A stretch of DNA of 37,796 nucleotides, from positions 1 to 37,796 of IMG/VR virus record IMGVR_UViG_3300001596_000098. The stretch is one strand, 5' to 3'. Origin of the DNA: a virus. The position numbers and the translations under genes were made by a program. The notes beneath the pieces were generated by a model. The model did not search any database, was not told the DNA's origin, and saw only the letters and a program-made list of their open reading frames with translations. Of the stretch, positions 1 to 8,289 are shown in pieces. How positions within the stretch are numbered: the first letter of the stretch is position 1; each line of letters opens with the position of its first letter.

Positions 1-288
<288 letters not shown>

Positions 289-444
289 TCAGGCGGGCCA
301 GTTGAAAGTCTTTCAGGGCAGCAGAACCGTTTAAAGGTCCGCGCCGGAACAGCCTTTTAACTTTGACCTCAAACCCTGTCCAGCAGTTGCGCGCATCCGG
401 ACATGAGTTCCGAGATCAACAGGCTGATATTCAACGCGGCCCAA

Positions 445-480
445 AACGAAAAGAGCCTTCTCCCGAACGGGAAAAGGCTC
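445..480 (-). terminator. Intrinsic terminator of recA
   Basis: Arms GAGCCTT (453-459) and AAGGCTC (474-480) pair, and an inner CCCG/CGGG stem closes the loop. Read on the minus strand, the hairpin is followed by TTTTCGTTTT. It lies about 55 bases after the recA stop codon and before alaS, as expected for a rho-independent terminator of recA. Confidence 0.85.
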
Positions 481-535
481 CTTCAAAACCGGCCAGCCCG
501 ACAATCATTGACGGGCCGGAGGCGGCAAATCCGTC

Positions 536-1606
536 CTAGTCTTCCATGACCTCTTCAACACCATCCGGATCGATGATCGCTTCGGCGATCAGACCGGCAT
601 TCTGGCGAATGGCAAGTTCGATTTCACCGGAAATTTCCGGATTGTCCTTCAGGAACTGCTTTGCGTTCTCACGCCCCTGCCCGAGGCGCTGGCTGTTATA
701 GGAGAACCACGAGCCGGACTTCTCGACCACATTGCCCTTGACGCCAAGATCGATCAGTTCGCCCATCTTGGAAACGCCTTCGCCATAGACGATGTCGAAT
801 TCCACCTGACGGAAAGGAGGTGCGAGCTTGTTCTTGACCACCTTGACCCGGGTCTGGTTGCCAACCACCTCGTCGCGGTCCTTGATCGACCCGATGCGGC
901 GGATGTCGAGGCGGACGGAGGCATAGAACTTCAGCGCGTTGCCACCGGTCGTGGTCTCCGGAGAGCCGAACATCACACCGATCTTCATGCGGATCTGGTT
1001 GATGAAGATGACCATGGTGTTGGACTTGGAGATCGACGCGGTGAGCTTGCGCAGAGCCTGGCTCATCAGCCGGGCCTGCATGCCCGGCAGGCTGTCGCCC
1101 ATTTCGCCTTCAAGCTCGGCCTTGGGTGTTAGCGCGGCAACGGAGTCGATCACAAGCACGTCGATCGCGCCGGAGCGGACCAGCGTATCGGCGATCTCCA
1201 GCGCCTGTTCGCCGGCATCCGGCTGCGAAATCAGAAGATTGTCGATGTCAACGCCGAGCTTGCGGGCATAGAGCGGATCAAGCGCGTGCTCCGCATCGAC
1301 AAAGGCACAGATGCCGCCTTCCTTTTGCGCTTCGGCGACCGTGTGCAGCGCCAGGGTCGTTTTACCGGAGGATTCCGGCCCGTAGATCTCAACGATACGC
1401 CCGCGCGGCAGTCCGCCGATACCAAGTGCAATATCGAGACCGAGGGATCCGGTTGAGACCGACTGGATCTCAACGGCCTGTCCCTGCCCCATCCGCATGA
1501 TGGATCCCTTACCAAAGGACCGTTCGATCTGGCTGAGCGCTGCGTCCAGCGCTTTTGTCTTATCCATCTGGCTGCTTTCTACGAGACGAAGTGAATTTTG
1601 CGACAT
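536..1606 (-). CDS. recA: RecA recombinase
   Basis: A 356-residue protein of normal RecA length. RecA forms ATP-dependent filaments on single-stranded DNA, drives strand exchange, and stimulates LexA and phage-repressor self-cleavage in the SOS response. Visible motifs are Walker A GPESSGKT near residues 80-87, the Walker B strand [11 protein letters not shown], the loop segment [20 protein letters not shown] and [21 protein letters not shown]. The acidic C-terminus is typical. The start (ATG 1606) has GGAG upstream. A LexA-like site lies in the promoter region and an intrinsic terminator follows the gene. Nothing is truncated. The gene borders a block of accessory DNA on its upstream side. 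Confidence 0.99.
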   Translation of the reverse strand: MSQNSLRLVESSQMDKTKALDAALSQIERSFGKGSIMRMGQGQAVEIQSVSTGSLGLDIALGIGGLPRGRIVEIYGPESSGKTTLALHTVAEAQKEGGICAFVDAEHALDPLYARKLGVDIDNLLISQPDAGEQALEIADTLVRSGAIDVLVIDSVAALTPKAELEGEMGDSLPGMQARLMSQALRKLTASISKSNTMVIFINQIRMKIGVMFGSPETTTGGNALKFYASVRLDIRRIGSIKDRDEVVGNQTRVKVVKNKLAPPFRQVEFDIVYGEGVSKMGELIDLGVKGNVVEKSGSWFSYNSQRLGQGRENAKQFLKDNPEISGEIELAIRQNAGLIAEAIIDPDGVEEVMED

Positions 1607-1657
1607 GGCTCACGCTCCTTATTCCACGATGGACGCGTTGTTACAATGGAAGCGTTT

Positions 1658-1672
1658 GTACACTTTTTGTTC
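1658..1672. promoter_or_regulatory. Probable LexA (SOS) box in the recA promoter
   Basis: On the plus strand the site reads GTAC-N7-GTTC (GAAC-N7-GTAC on the recA strand), one base from the direct-repeat GTTC-N7-GTTC or GAAC-N7-GAAC operator described for alphaproteobacterial LexA. It lies about 52-66 bases upstream of the recA ATG, a fitting position for SOS repression. The assignment is by motif and position only. Confidence 0.6.
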
Positions 1673-1800
1673 TCAAAACGCAAGAGCGCAGAACAGTCTG
1701 GTATTTCAATAGAAATCACCGTTTGTTTCCAGTATGTTCCACTTGGCATGATGAGAGCATACCCTAGCGTCAGAAAACAAAGGAAACAGTTTGTGTGTAG

Positions 1801-1842
1801 CGCGCAACTTCATTTGGCCAAACGCGCAACTTCATTTGGCCA
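1801..1842. repeat. Tandem 22-bp repeat resembling an IS21-family end
   Basis: The 20-mer CGCGCAACTTCATTTGGCCA occurs at 1801-1820 and, unchanged, at 1823-1842 after a 2-base spacer. IS21-family elements carry several short direct repeats (transposase-binding sites) at their ends, often containing a GGCCAA-type core. No istA or istB gene is nearby, so if this is such an end it is a solitary remnant. The repeat is seen directly; the IS21 link is inference. Confidence 0.5.
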
Positions 1843-1919
1843 CCAGATTAAAGTGATTCGGTGCACAGGGTGAAGCTCACGTTTTTTTCCGGATGCCGCG
1901 CGACGAAAACCAATACCGA

Positions 1920-2471
1920 CTAAGCAGATTTCAGTTGCTTTGGTTTGTCGCCATAGTCGTCAGAAGACAGCGAAGCGGAATTTCGAACATCGGTGAACAG
2001 TTTCTGATTTCCAGCTCTTGCCACCAACAGTGCCTGTTTCTTGTTGAGTTCAAGCACAGCGAAGAACGTACGCACCACTGCCGACACACGATCCGCAAGC
2101 AACGCAACCGAAACTGCAGCGAGGCAAATAACAATTCGGCGAATCAAATCAACGTGTGGGACGTTCTTGGTGTATTCCAGGCCGACGCTGGCAAGAAGAA
2201 GCAGGATTGAAACCAAAATCAGTACGAACGCCGCGACTAACACCTTCAGGATGTTTTTGAGCTTCTCATGGAGCTCTTTGACAATTTTAGGAGTTCGCTC
2301 GTCACCCTTCATGGCCCCGACAACGAGGCTCATGCTCGGAAATATGCCAGCACCCATCAAAGCAATCCCAGGCACCAAAACCCGCGCGAGAGGTTCTACT
2401 GCTGCAAAGGGAATGTAAACCGCCACAATCGCGGTGATGAGAATGCTAGTGATCCGAATCATCTTCGCCAA
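1920..2471 (-). CDS. RexB-like membrane protein with four hydrophobic segments
   Basis: A 183-residue protein with hydrophobic segments near residues 5-25, 30-52, 74-97 and 111-135. A charged stretch (54-73) lies between segments 2 and 3, and a polar C-terminal tail follows. Lambda RexB has the same topology: four segments, a basic link before the third, and an F-x-x-L-type exit helix after the fourth. RexB is an inner-membrane ion channel that depolarises infected cells when activated by RexA. The start overlaps the end of the RexA-like gene by 26 bases, so the two are translated together in the order rexA-rexB. Kiwa KwaA also has four membrane segments but normally precedes its partner. Topology and order are seen; the function is inferred. 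Confidence 0.55.
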   Translation of the reverse strand: MAKMIRITSILITAIVAVYIPFAAVEPLARVLVPGIALMGAGIFPSMSLVVGAMKGDERTPKIVKELHEKLKNILKVLVAAFVLILVSILLLLASVGLEYTKNVPHVDLIRRIVICLAAVSVALLADRVSAVVRTFFAVLELNKKQALLVARAGNQKLFTDVRNSASLSSDDYGDKPKQLKSA

Positions 2472-3456
2472 TTAGGTTTATTCGCCCTTGGGCTGCCCAA
2501 GCATACAACGTCTCTGTGATTTTCACTATGGCGTCCTCTGCATCCAACCAGGACTCAATCTGATTAACCCTGACTGGCTCCGATAGCTTGAGCAGACCAT
2601 TCTTCATCTTTCCGCCCCGGCCATCGAGGGTCATTCGATCTTCCTCAAAATTCCTGAAGGCGTGATCCAGGGTGCTTGGGCTCAGGTTAACCCGCTTTCC
2701 TTTTTCTTTGATGAACACTCGGAAGTCACCCTCAAGTGTTCCACCTTCAGGCACATTTGATGCGAGGTCCTGTACGGCATCATCGGAAAACCCAAGGATT
2801 TTCAAAACGTCTAATACGGTTGCGCCTGCTCCTTTTGCCTTTTCTGCAAAGCGCGATATCGGACCTACATCCGTTTCACGCAGATTAGAAGTTGGATGGA
2901 TGGAAATCTGGTTCGCCGCAGGAACACTTTTTCCTTCATACTCTATCTTGACCTGCGCGTTCAGTTCGATGTGATCTTCACCTTCGATCACGTCACCAAT
3001 GTCCTTCAACAACCATGTCAGGTACCTTTCCAGCCACTTGCCAGTAACAACGTTTGAGGCAATCAAGCCAACATTGTCACCAATGACGACGAAATAGAGC
3101 ACTCCTTCAATGGGCTTGGACTTGCCGTCCGTTTGAAATTGCACAACTGGAAAGACCTTTTCGTCATTTTCGAGCTGTTCAACAATCGCTGGAACATCGA
3201 AGCCTTTTCGATACAAAACGAGCTGACCCGATAAGGCCGCATCGCTAGGTCGCAAACCTGATACTTGGTTCAAAAGTGTCATTTGTCCACTTTGCTCGAG
3301 GTCAGCAATCCGCGCACGTGCAACTTCGCCGACGATGTCTTCTCCACGTTTTGCCTCCATGGCCTTTCTAATGGCAGCCATCAACGTGGTGACCTTTTGG
3401 CCACATGATCTGCGGTTGAGGTATCTGAACTGAACATTCCTTGTGACGCGTGCCAT
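2446..3456 (-). CDS. RexA-like soluble sensor protein (putative abortive infection)
   Basis: A 336-residue protein without signal peptide or membrane segment. Compared by eye with lambda RexA (279 residues, from memory), blocks line up in order: an N-terminal strand-helix with YLNRRSCGQKVTTLMAAI; YFVVIGDNVGL at 121-131 against RexA FLFVEGDTIGF; VLDVLKILG at 214-222 against RexA DILKVLG; then an IK-basic strand at 249-255 and a Leu-rich strand before a helical C-terminus. RexA is a DNA-binding sensor that activates the RexB channel during phage infection. The downstream gene is RexB-like. The start is ATG 3456 with only a weak ribosome site. The gene is AT-richer than its surroundings, suggesting transfer. 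A KwaB (DUF4868)-type protein is an alternative. The family call is moderate; defence function is inferred. Confidence 0.5.
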   Translation of the reverse strand: MARVTRNVQFRYLNRRSCGQKVTTLMAAIRKAMEAKRGEDIVGEVARARIADLEQSGQMTLLNQVSGLRPSDAALSGQLVLYRKGFDVPAIVEQLENDEKVFPVVQFQTDGKSKPIEGVLYFVVIGDNVGLIASNVVTGKWLERYLTWLLKDIGDVIEGEDHIELNAQVKIEYEGKSVPAANQISIHPTSNLRETDVGPISRFAEKAKGAGATVLDVLKILGFSDDAVQDLASNVPEGGTLEGDFRVFIKEKGKRVNLSPSTLDHAFRNFEEDRMTLDGRGGKMKNGLLKLSEPVRVNQIESWLDAEDAIVKITETLYAWAAQGRINLIGEDDSDH

Positions 3457-3658
3457 GCCTAAACCCCGAATATTTTCTTTGGTTGCTTTTTTGCATTCCC
3501 ACTGATCCTTGGTGTCTCCGCAACCAATTCTGGGAGGAGCACTAGTGGGTCATGTGTGCAACCATTGAGCCACGCGTTAAGGTAGTGAGATTCAACCTTT
3601 CATTCAAACACTGAAATATTCGAAAGTGATAAGCGCGTGTGATATCCGGCGCTAGCGT

Positions 3659-4297
3659 GTGTCTTCTTCAAGCTGTCACTCATTGTTGACCACAACCCTT
3701 TCGCGTGCTTCCAATTGTGCAGTCAAGCGTGGGACGGGTGCCGTGGCAATACTGATTTATGAACCAAAGGAACTGCGTGAGAAGCGCGACAAACTCCGCA
3801 GACAGAACCTAGATAGAGACGCCTTCATGGCCGCCTACAAGGAGGAAAAATATACAAGCCCGGAGCCCGTGGACGGCCCTATCGAGTTGTTTAGCGTAAC
3901 CGACAAAGAAGGTGGAAATCACTTCTATCTTCAGATCAACCGACTCGCCGAAGGGGAACCTGGTGGCGCAGTTTCGATGTCGATCGACGAACTGATCGAT
4001 GCCTTCCGTGCGCATTTGGATTTTGAGCATTCCAGGGCAATCTCTGAAGCGACCCTCGATCGGTACAAAGACGGCTCAAATCCGTCAATTTTCTACATGG
4101 GCGGTTTTTACGATCCACTGAACACCATGGAAGATCACAGGGACTTCATCCTCGACTTGATCAGCAAGCTGAAAGGTTCCGTCGAAAGCTTAGAGAGCGA
4201 TCTGCCGCGCTATGAGGCATGGATCGACAATCAGAAAAAGAAAAGGAAGATCCGCAAGGATTGGCCACCCGCTCACCCGCCACGCTCACAGGATTAG
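3659..4297 (+). CDS. Conserved hypothetical protein A (paralogue of next gene)
   Basis: Function unknown. The longest frame opens at GTG 3659, but the first 28 residues look non-coding. A GTG at 3743 (giving about 184 residues), preceded by a G-rich stretch, is a plausible start. The protein is polar, with no membrane segment. The part from ELREKRDKLRRQ is helical. Its C-terminal half shares a pattern with the next gene: a Ser-[IV]-[DE]-E-[LF] helix start, an H/C-R-D helix, then Leu/Ile-Pro-aromatic-x-A-W-I followed by a charged stretch and a Pro-rich end. It heads a plus-strand cluster divergent from the RexAB-like pair. No terminal modules of known families were recognised. Confidence 0.65.
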   Translation: MSSSSCHSLLTTTLSRASNCAVKRGTGAVAILIYEPKELREKRDKLRRQNLDRDAFMAAYKEEKYTSPEPVDGPIELFSVTDKEGGNHFYLQINRLAEGEPGGAVSMSIDELIDAFRAHLDFEHSRAISEATLDRYKDGSNPSIFYMGGFYDPLNTMEDHRDFILDLISKLKGSVESLESDLPRYEAWIDNQKKKRKIRKDWPPAHPPRSQD

Positions 4298-4307
4298 GTG
4301 CACGACA

Positions 4308-4790
4308 ATGGCAGAAGTCTACATAATCGAAGACGGCAACGCGCTAGGTGAACACCGATCAATCAGGGGCAATCTGCGCGTCTTCCTTTTCAGCGTCGAT
4401 GATAGCTATGCGAACGCACAACTTTGCTTTCAACCCTTCCCGAACAACGAAAAGCGGGAAGCCGGCCTGATGGTAAGCGTCGAGGAGTTCAAGGAGCACA
4501 TCAAGTCGACCCACTCCTACGACAACGTGCTCACGGCATTGATTCGCTTGAACCGGGACGGCGAAAAGGTAACCGAGAAACTGGAGATGTTGCCGGGCGA
4601 AGCCGACATTCTTGGCAGGATGAAACACTGCCGCGACGATGCAATCGCATACGCAAAACTGTTTCGCGAACTTGCCGACCACCTTGACAAGGAAATTCCG
4701 TTTTTCAACGCGTGGATCAGCCAAGAAGAACAGGAACGCAAGGTCGAGTACCCCCACTACATGAAGCCGCCAGAAGATGATGACGAATGA
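4308..4790 (+). CDS. Conserved hypothetical protein B (paralogue of previous gene)
   Basis: Function unknown. The protein is 161 residues from ATG 4308, ten bases after the stop of the previous gene. A longer upstream frame overlaps that gene and is rejected. Alignable blocks with protein A include VSVEEFKEHIKS against SIDELIDAFRAHL, CRDDAIAYAKLFREL against HRDFILDLISKL, and EIPFFNAWI against DLPRYEAWI, with both proteins ending in a charged, proline-containing tail. The pair therefore looks like an old tandem duplication. The stop overlaps the next ATG (ATGA), which implies coupled translation. No catalytic motif or membrane segment is visible. Confidence 0.75.
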   Translation: MAEVYIIEDGNALGEHRSIRGNLRVFLFSVDDSYANAQLCFQPFPNNEKREAGLMVSVEEFKEHIKSTHSYDNVLTALIRLNRDGEKVTEKLEMLPGEADILGRMKHCRDDAIAYAKLFRELADHLDKEIPFFNAWISQEEQERKVEYPHYMKPPEDDDE

Positions 4791-5038
4791 CCTTCACGAC
4801 CTTTTTTACCGCGATGGGTGTCAAGAAAAACGCTGGCGGGTTTTTTGTCGCGGTAGATGCAGTGCAGTTGCTCTCGGCCGCTGATGCGATCGCCGCAGCG
4901 GAACGGCTAGCTGGCCGCCACATGGGTGCGGTTGCGTTCAGCCGACAAGGTGACCCGGACACGGGCGATTTCGAAGTCGCAATAGAACTCGCAAAGTTCG
5001 GCGCACTCCCAGAAGATCTGTCGAGCATCTTCGCTTAA
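4787..5038 (+). CDS. Small conserved hypothetical protein C
   Basis: An 83-residue protein whose ATG overlaps the stop of gene B by four bases, so it belongs to the same operon. The middle part, DAIAAAERLAGRHMGAVAFS followed by RQGDPDTGDFEVAIELAKFG, reads like a small alpha/beta protein. I recall similar G-D-P-D-x-G-x-F sequences in small uncharacterised alphaproteobacterial and phage proteins, but I cannot name a family. No membrane segment or signal is visible. Function unknown. Confidence 0.7.
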   Translation: MTFTTFFTAMGVKKNAGGFFVAVDAVQLLSAADAIAAAERLAGRHMGAVAFSRQGDPDTGDFEVAIELAKFGALPEDLSSIFA

Positions 5039-5185
5039 AGGCCCGTTTAAATGACCTTTGAAAGGCGTTCGGGGACGCTTGCGTCGCGAAAAGAGTAAGC
5101 CCTGCAGACCACCGCCGCGAAGATGCTTCAATTGACCACTAACAATGGCCAGCGTGGATGTTTAAGTCCCCACGGAGCACCCTTT

Positions 5186-5503
5186 ATGTCTCAGTTCGAA
5201 ATTATTGACACGCTTCGCAGCGAGACCGAAAACGCCGACGCAGCAAGCGCCAACGCCCTTGCACGCAATTCGCTCGTCCGAGTGAAAGAGTTTCTCTCCA
5301 CGTTTGACGCTAACGAAGCCTGCCAGCTGGCAGGTGACCACGTCACTGTCAGTTGCCAGCGTTTGGCGGTGCATCTCATTGCATCGACCGATCCCAATGA
5401 CGCAGAAAAATCGGTCATTGAGGACCTTCGAACTGCAGCTATCGAAGCAATCGACCGCATGCAAGTCGTATGTGAACACTATGGTCCATCCGGTCCGGTA
5501 TAG
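5186..5503 (+). CDS. Small helical hypothetical protein D
   Basis: A 105-residue protein starting at ATG 5186 with GGAG about ten bases upstream. A 147-base gap separates it from gene C, so it may have its own promoter. It is predicted to be almost entirely helical (long runs such as NALARNSLVRVKEFLSTF and IEDLRTAAIEAIDRMQVV) with no hydrophobic membrane segment. It is the last plus-strand gene before the prophage, and its 3' end faces the prophage genes. Function unknown. It could be chromosomal or part of the accessory block. Confidence 0.65.
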   Translation: MSQFEIIDTLRSETENADAASANALARNSLVRVKEFLSTFDANEACQLAGDHVTVSCQRLAVHLIASTDPNDAEKSVIEDLRTAAIEAIDRMQVVCEHYGPSGPV

Positions 5504-5593
5504 ACTCTCGGCATGTGACGAAGGGAAGTCCGTTTCCTCAGCTGATAGTGGCAGGAATCACAGGTGCAGAGCCTGATCACTGATTCTTAATTC

Positions 5594-5827
5594 CTATAGG
5601 GCAGATTTCTGTGGCGACCCCGCATAGTCGCAGAGGTGTTTTGCGATTGTTTGTTCCGAGGTCTTTCGCAAAACACCTCCAATTTTAGGTGATCTTGATC
5701 CCCAGTTTGGACACTCATCCGCGCGATCAACACAGGCTCCGCACACTTCTTTGCCTTCGATCAGATGCGATTCGTGAAAGTCGGTATCGACCTTTCGTTC
5801 GCAGCTGCTGCAGATCATGATGCTCAT
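5594..5827 (-). CDS. Com-like zinc-ribbon protein, 77 residues
   Basis: The start at ATG 5827 gives MSIMICSSCERKV; upstream in-frame codons belong to the preceding gene's territory. Four cysteines occur as CxxC at the N-terminus and CxxC about 25 residues later (CGAC), which suggests a small zinc ribbon. Mu carries the zinc-finger translational activator Com at the same end of its genome, although no mom-like gene is seen here. The last third spans the 14-bp inverted repeat, so the C-terminus may be encoded by chromosomal DNA beyond the phage end. Analogy to Com is inference from position and cysteines. Confidence 0.6.
   Translation of the reverse strand: MSIMICSSCERKVDTDFHESHLIEGKEVCGACVDRADECPNWGSRSPKIGGVLRKTSEQTIAKHLCDYAGSPQKSAL
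5633..5679. repeat. Perfect 14-bp inverted repeat at the prophage-chromosome junction
   Basis: GAGGTGTTTTGCGA at 5633-5646 is exactly repeated in inverse at 5666-5679 (TCGCAAAACACCTC) with a 19-base spacer. It could be a terminator between the converging plus-strand cluster and prophage (the plus strand has ATTTTA just after it), or transposase-binding sites at the phage end. It lies within the 3' part of the Com-like reading frame. Confidence 0.6.
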
Positions 5828-5840
5828 GGCTTGGCGGCTC

Positions 5841-6398
5841 CTAGGCTTCCCACGCCAGCGGCTCAACTCCGAGCGCGTCCGCCAAGGCAACAGCTCTGGC
5901 AAGCGCGGTGTTCAGGATGTCCTTGTACTTCATCGGATCTTCCTCGGCCTCCAATGCCATGTACGTTGCCCGGCGCAAGCCCGCGATTTTTCGAACCAGC
6001 TTCCGGTACCGCTTGCCCTTCGCCACGATCAACGCCGCAAGCTCGGCAAGCGTTTCGCCGGTCTCATCGGCTTCGTCCTGAAGGACCTCAAGCTGCTCGG
6101 CCGTCGCAGTGCCGTCCTGAAACGCAATCGCAGCAACTTCCTTGTCTGCCCAGGACAACTGCTCACCAGTCGACACCAGGCCGGTTACGTGATCCTCAAA
6201 GGCCTTCACGTATTCGAGGATCATCGCCTTGGCGCTCTCAAGCGAGTATTTCGGCCGGGCCGGTGGCCTTGAAAACGTGCCGTCTCCGTTGTCTGTATCG
6301 CCGGGGAACACGCTATCGTCCACGGCAGGCCATCCGGTCTTTGCGTCAAAGCTGATCATGACAACTTTGCCGTCAATGATTTCTGCGAATTTGGTCAT
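5841..6398 (-). CDS. Tail-fibre assembly-like protein
   Basis: A 185-residue protein starting MTKFAEIIDGKVVMISFD, with an N-terminal segment ending in DNGDGTFSRPP. This style of opening (a short host-facing or 'current state' segment followed by an N-G-D-G-T-F linker) is common in proteins encoded directly after phage tail fibres. The rest is helical and charged. The ATG overlaps the fibre stop (TGATG), so production is tied to that of the fibre. The likely role is chaperoning fibre folding or attachment. No fibre-repeat or enzymatic motif is seen. The family is not named with certainty. Confidence 0.6.
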   Translation of the reverse strand: MTKFAEIIDGKVVMISFDAKTGWPAVDDSVFPGDTDNGDGTFSRPPARPKYSLESAKAMILEYVKAFEDHVTGLVSTGEQLSWADKEVAAIAFQDGTATAEQLEVLQDEADETGETLAELAALIVAKGKRYRKLVRKIAGLRRATYMALEAEEDPMKYKDILNTALARAVALADALGVEPLAWEA

Positions 6399-8278
6399 CA
6401 GATCGCCTCCAACGTGATTTCCCCGAAAACTTCGACGCTGCCGAAGCTCGTCTGAATACCGAGACCATCACTGCTTTTTGTGATCTCGCACTCATACTCC
6501 ATTTGGTACGTCTTGCCTGGCTCAAGGAAGCACGTTCCGGAAACCATTCCGGAGCTTAAGGTCCCCGACCTGATGAACTGCGAAACACCGACACCAGCGT
6601 CGACACCATCGGTAACGTTACGAATAAACAGGTTGGTTCGGTGCGTGTTGTAGAAGAACGCCCTATAAACGGCCTTGCATTTGGTCGTGATCGTGAATTG
6701 GTTCGATGATATCGATGCAATCCCGTTTGGATCTTCAACCTCCGTATTGATCGGATACAGCTGCCTTGAACCGCTCGTTGCAGCGCCTCCGTTTGTGCCG
6801 CTTGGCTGTTGATGCTGAAGGATCGCAACAGACCCGATCTTGGTTTCGTTCGCGTTTGCCTTGGACAGCGCATCAGCCGTGTCCTGGATGACCTGCGTCG
6901 CCTGCAGCGGGGTTGGATCGTCAACACCGTTGGTGACCCTGACAAGGATGAAACCAACGATCGTTTTCGGGCGCGTTTCCGTCGAAACACGTGCGCCGGC
7001 TTCTGTAGCCGGACCATCGGTTGCGATCTGGAAGACTTCCGTTGAACTGGCATTGTTCCCTGTGATCCTGAAGCCGGTGTCCACGTTAGGAATGCCGGTG
7101 TCCTCGTCCGTCACCTCAGGCCTACTTCCTGAAGCATTGGAGGACATGTTCTGACCGTGAATATGGTCTTGCAACGCATCAAGCATAGTGACGCCCATTG
7201 CCCCGGCCGCGTCCGGGTTGAGCGCCTGAGACGGATCGCCAAAGCGGAAATAGTTGCCTTCAAATGGCGGAAACGGACACGTGGTTGCCCCGTCGCCATT
7301 GCCCCACCGGAACACCCGGCAGGTGGTTCCGTTCGCGGTCGCATTCGCAGACAAGGTTACTTGAGACGGACCGTCGACAGACAGGATGGTGGTCCCGACC
7401 GGGATCTGCGCACCCTCGACCTCCATGCCGGCCGCAAAGCCGTTATCCGAGCCGATGCCGGAAACAATGGCAGATCCGCTGTTGATGACGACAGTGCGCT
7501 CGGGCGCATAGTGATCGAACAACTCCGAATAGGTTGCACGGCTGAACACTTGGGTCGCCGACTTCACAACGATGTAGTCGGCACTCGGCGGCAGGTCGCT
7601 CATCCAGATCCCGGAGAAGCCAACCGGAACGCCGCCGCCGAGGTCTGCAACGTTCGCCTTTTCCGCGTCCAGCTCCTCAAGAGCGGTCTGGACGTTGTCA
7701 GCGGCAATGCCACCGGCCGGAGAAAACGCAATATTGACCGCGTCACTGGCCGCCGCAGCTGCGGCAGCGACAGCGATGTCTTTAGCATCACTCGCATCAG
7801 ATGCGGCTTGAACAGCAGCGGTCGCAGCGACCTGAGCGTCGGCAATATCAGCCGCTGTGGGGCCGGCAGTGGGATTGCCGTCGGCATCAAAGATGGGCAC
7901 CGTCCCTGCCCTGGTGGCTGCATCAGGAAACTCGGTGATCGACTCCCCGACCGGCACCCTTAGCGAGCGAGACAGATCGGTCTCAGGCAAAGGCCCGAGC
8001 TTTGTCCAAGCCCCGGAGCCGGCACTGCCAGATTTCTGGTAGACGCCATTGTTCTCGGTCGTATCGCCCCAGACCCGCCCCTCAGATCCAGCCGGCCAGT
8101 TCAGATCCGCCTGCAGTTCGACCAGCGTTGAATAGTCCGGCCCGCGTTGCGCGTCGATCTGCGCAGACAAGCTGGCGAAGGGAATGGCTCCAAGGGACTT
8201 CACACCGCCTGTTTCGGTGTGACCGATCAGTTCGTCGATCGCAGAGACTTCAGGTATCGTATCAGACCTAACGCCCAT
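6398..8278 (-). CDS. Tail fibre / receptor-binding protein
   Basis: A 626-residue protein with GGAG ahead of ATG 8278. The N-terminal 120 residues contain a Trp/Gly-rich segment (around GRVWGDTTENNGVYQKSG) as in tail-tip-attached fibres. An Ala-rich, probably coiled stalk follows near residues 140-190. The middle resembles a tail-collar region, with WGNGDGATTCPFPPFEGNYF followed by a DHIHG motif and ETRPKTIVGFILVRV, a combination typical of phage collar/fibre proteins. The distal 150 residues form a likely beta-rich receptor-binding head. It follows the J-like gene after 11 bases. Specific receptor unknown. Confidence 0.85.
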   Translation of the reverse strand: MGVRSDTIPEVSAIDELIGHTETGGVKSLGAIPFASLSAQIDAQRGPDYSTLVELQADLNWPAGSEGRVWGDTTENNGVYQKSGSAGSGAWTKLGPLPETDLSRSLRVPVGESITEFPDAATRAGTVPIFDADGNPTAGPTAADIADAQVAATAAVQAASDASDAKDIAVAAAAAAASDAVNIAFSPAGGIAADNVQTALEELDAEKANVADLGGGVPVGFSGIWMSDLPPSADYIVVKSATQVFSRATYSELFDHYAPERTVVINSGSAIVSGIGSDNGFAAGMEVEGAQIPVGTTILSVDGPSQVTLSANATANGTTCRVFRWGNGDGATTCPFPPFEGNYFRFGDPSQALNPDAAGAMGVTMLDALQDHIHGQNMSSNASGSRPEVTDEDTGIPNVDTGFRITGNNASSTEVFQIATDGPATEAGARVSTETRPKTIVGFILVRVTNGVDDPTPLQATQVIQDTADALSKANANETKIGSVAILQHQQPSGTNGGAATSGSRQLYPINTEVEDPNGIASISSNQFTITTKCKAVYRAFFYNTHRTNLFIRNVTDGVDAGVGVSQFIRSGTLSSGMVSGTCFLEPGKTYQMEYECEITKSSDGLGIQTSFGSVEVFGEITLEAI

Positions 8279-8289
8279 CAGGTTTTCTC

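Larger units (their letters stand above)
1607..1919. other. Intergenic region: recA promoter and island boundary
   Basis: This 313-base gap between the recA start and the end of the RexB-like gene holds no convincing gene. Its first 70 bases contain the recA leader and LexA-like site. Bases 1801-1842 hold a 22-bp-period tandem repeat. The remainder is AT-richer than recA. Short open frames here lack ribosome sites and recognisable sequence. Confidence 0.7.

Noticed and set aside
1598-1873. A 91-residue plus-strand frame in the recA promoter gap
   Set aside because: It overlaps the recA start and LexA-like site, lacks a ribosome site and includes the repeat; the composition is not protein-like.
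1920-3456. Kiwa (KwaAB) as the identity of the two-gene system
   Set aside because: Not excluded, but Kiwa has the membrane gene first, and the motif order in the soluble protein fits RexA better.
4212-4307. N-terminal extension of protein B
   Set aside because: It lies inside the preceding gene and is Arg-rich; ATG 4308 fits the operon spacing.
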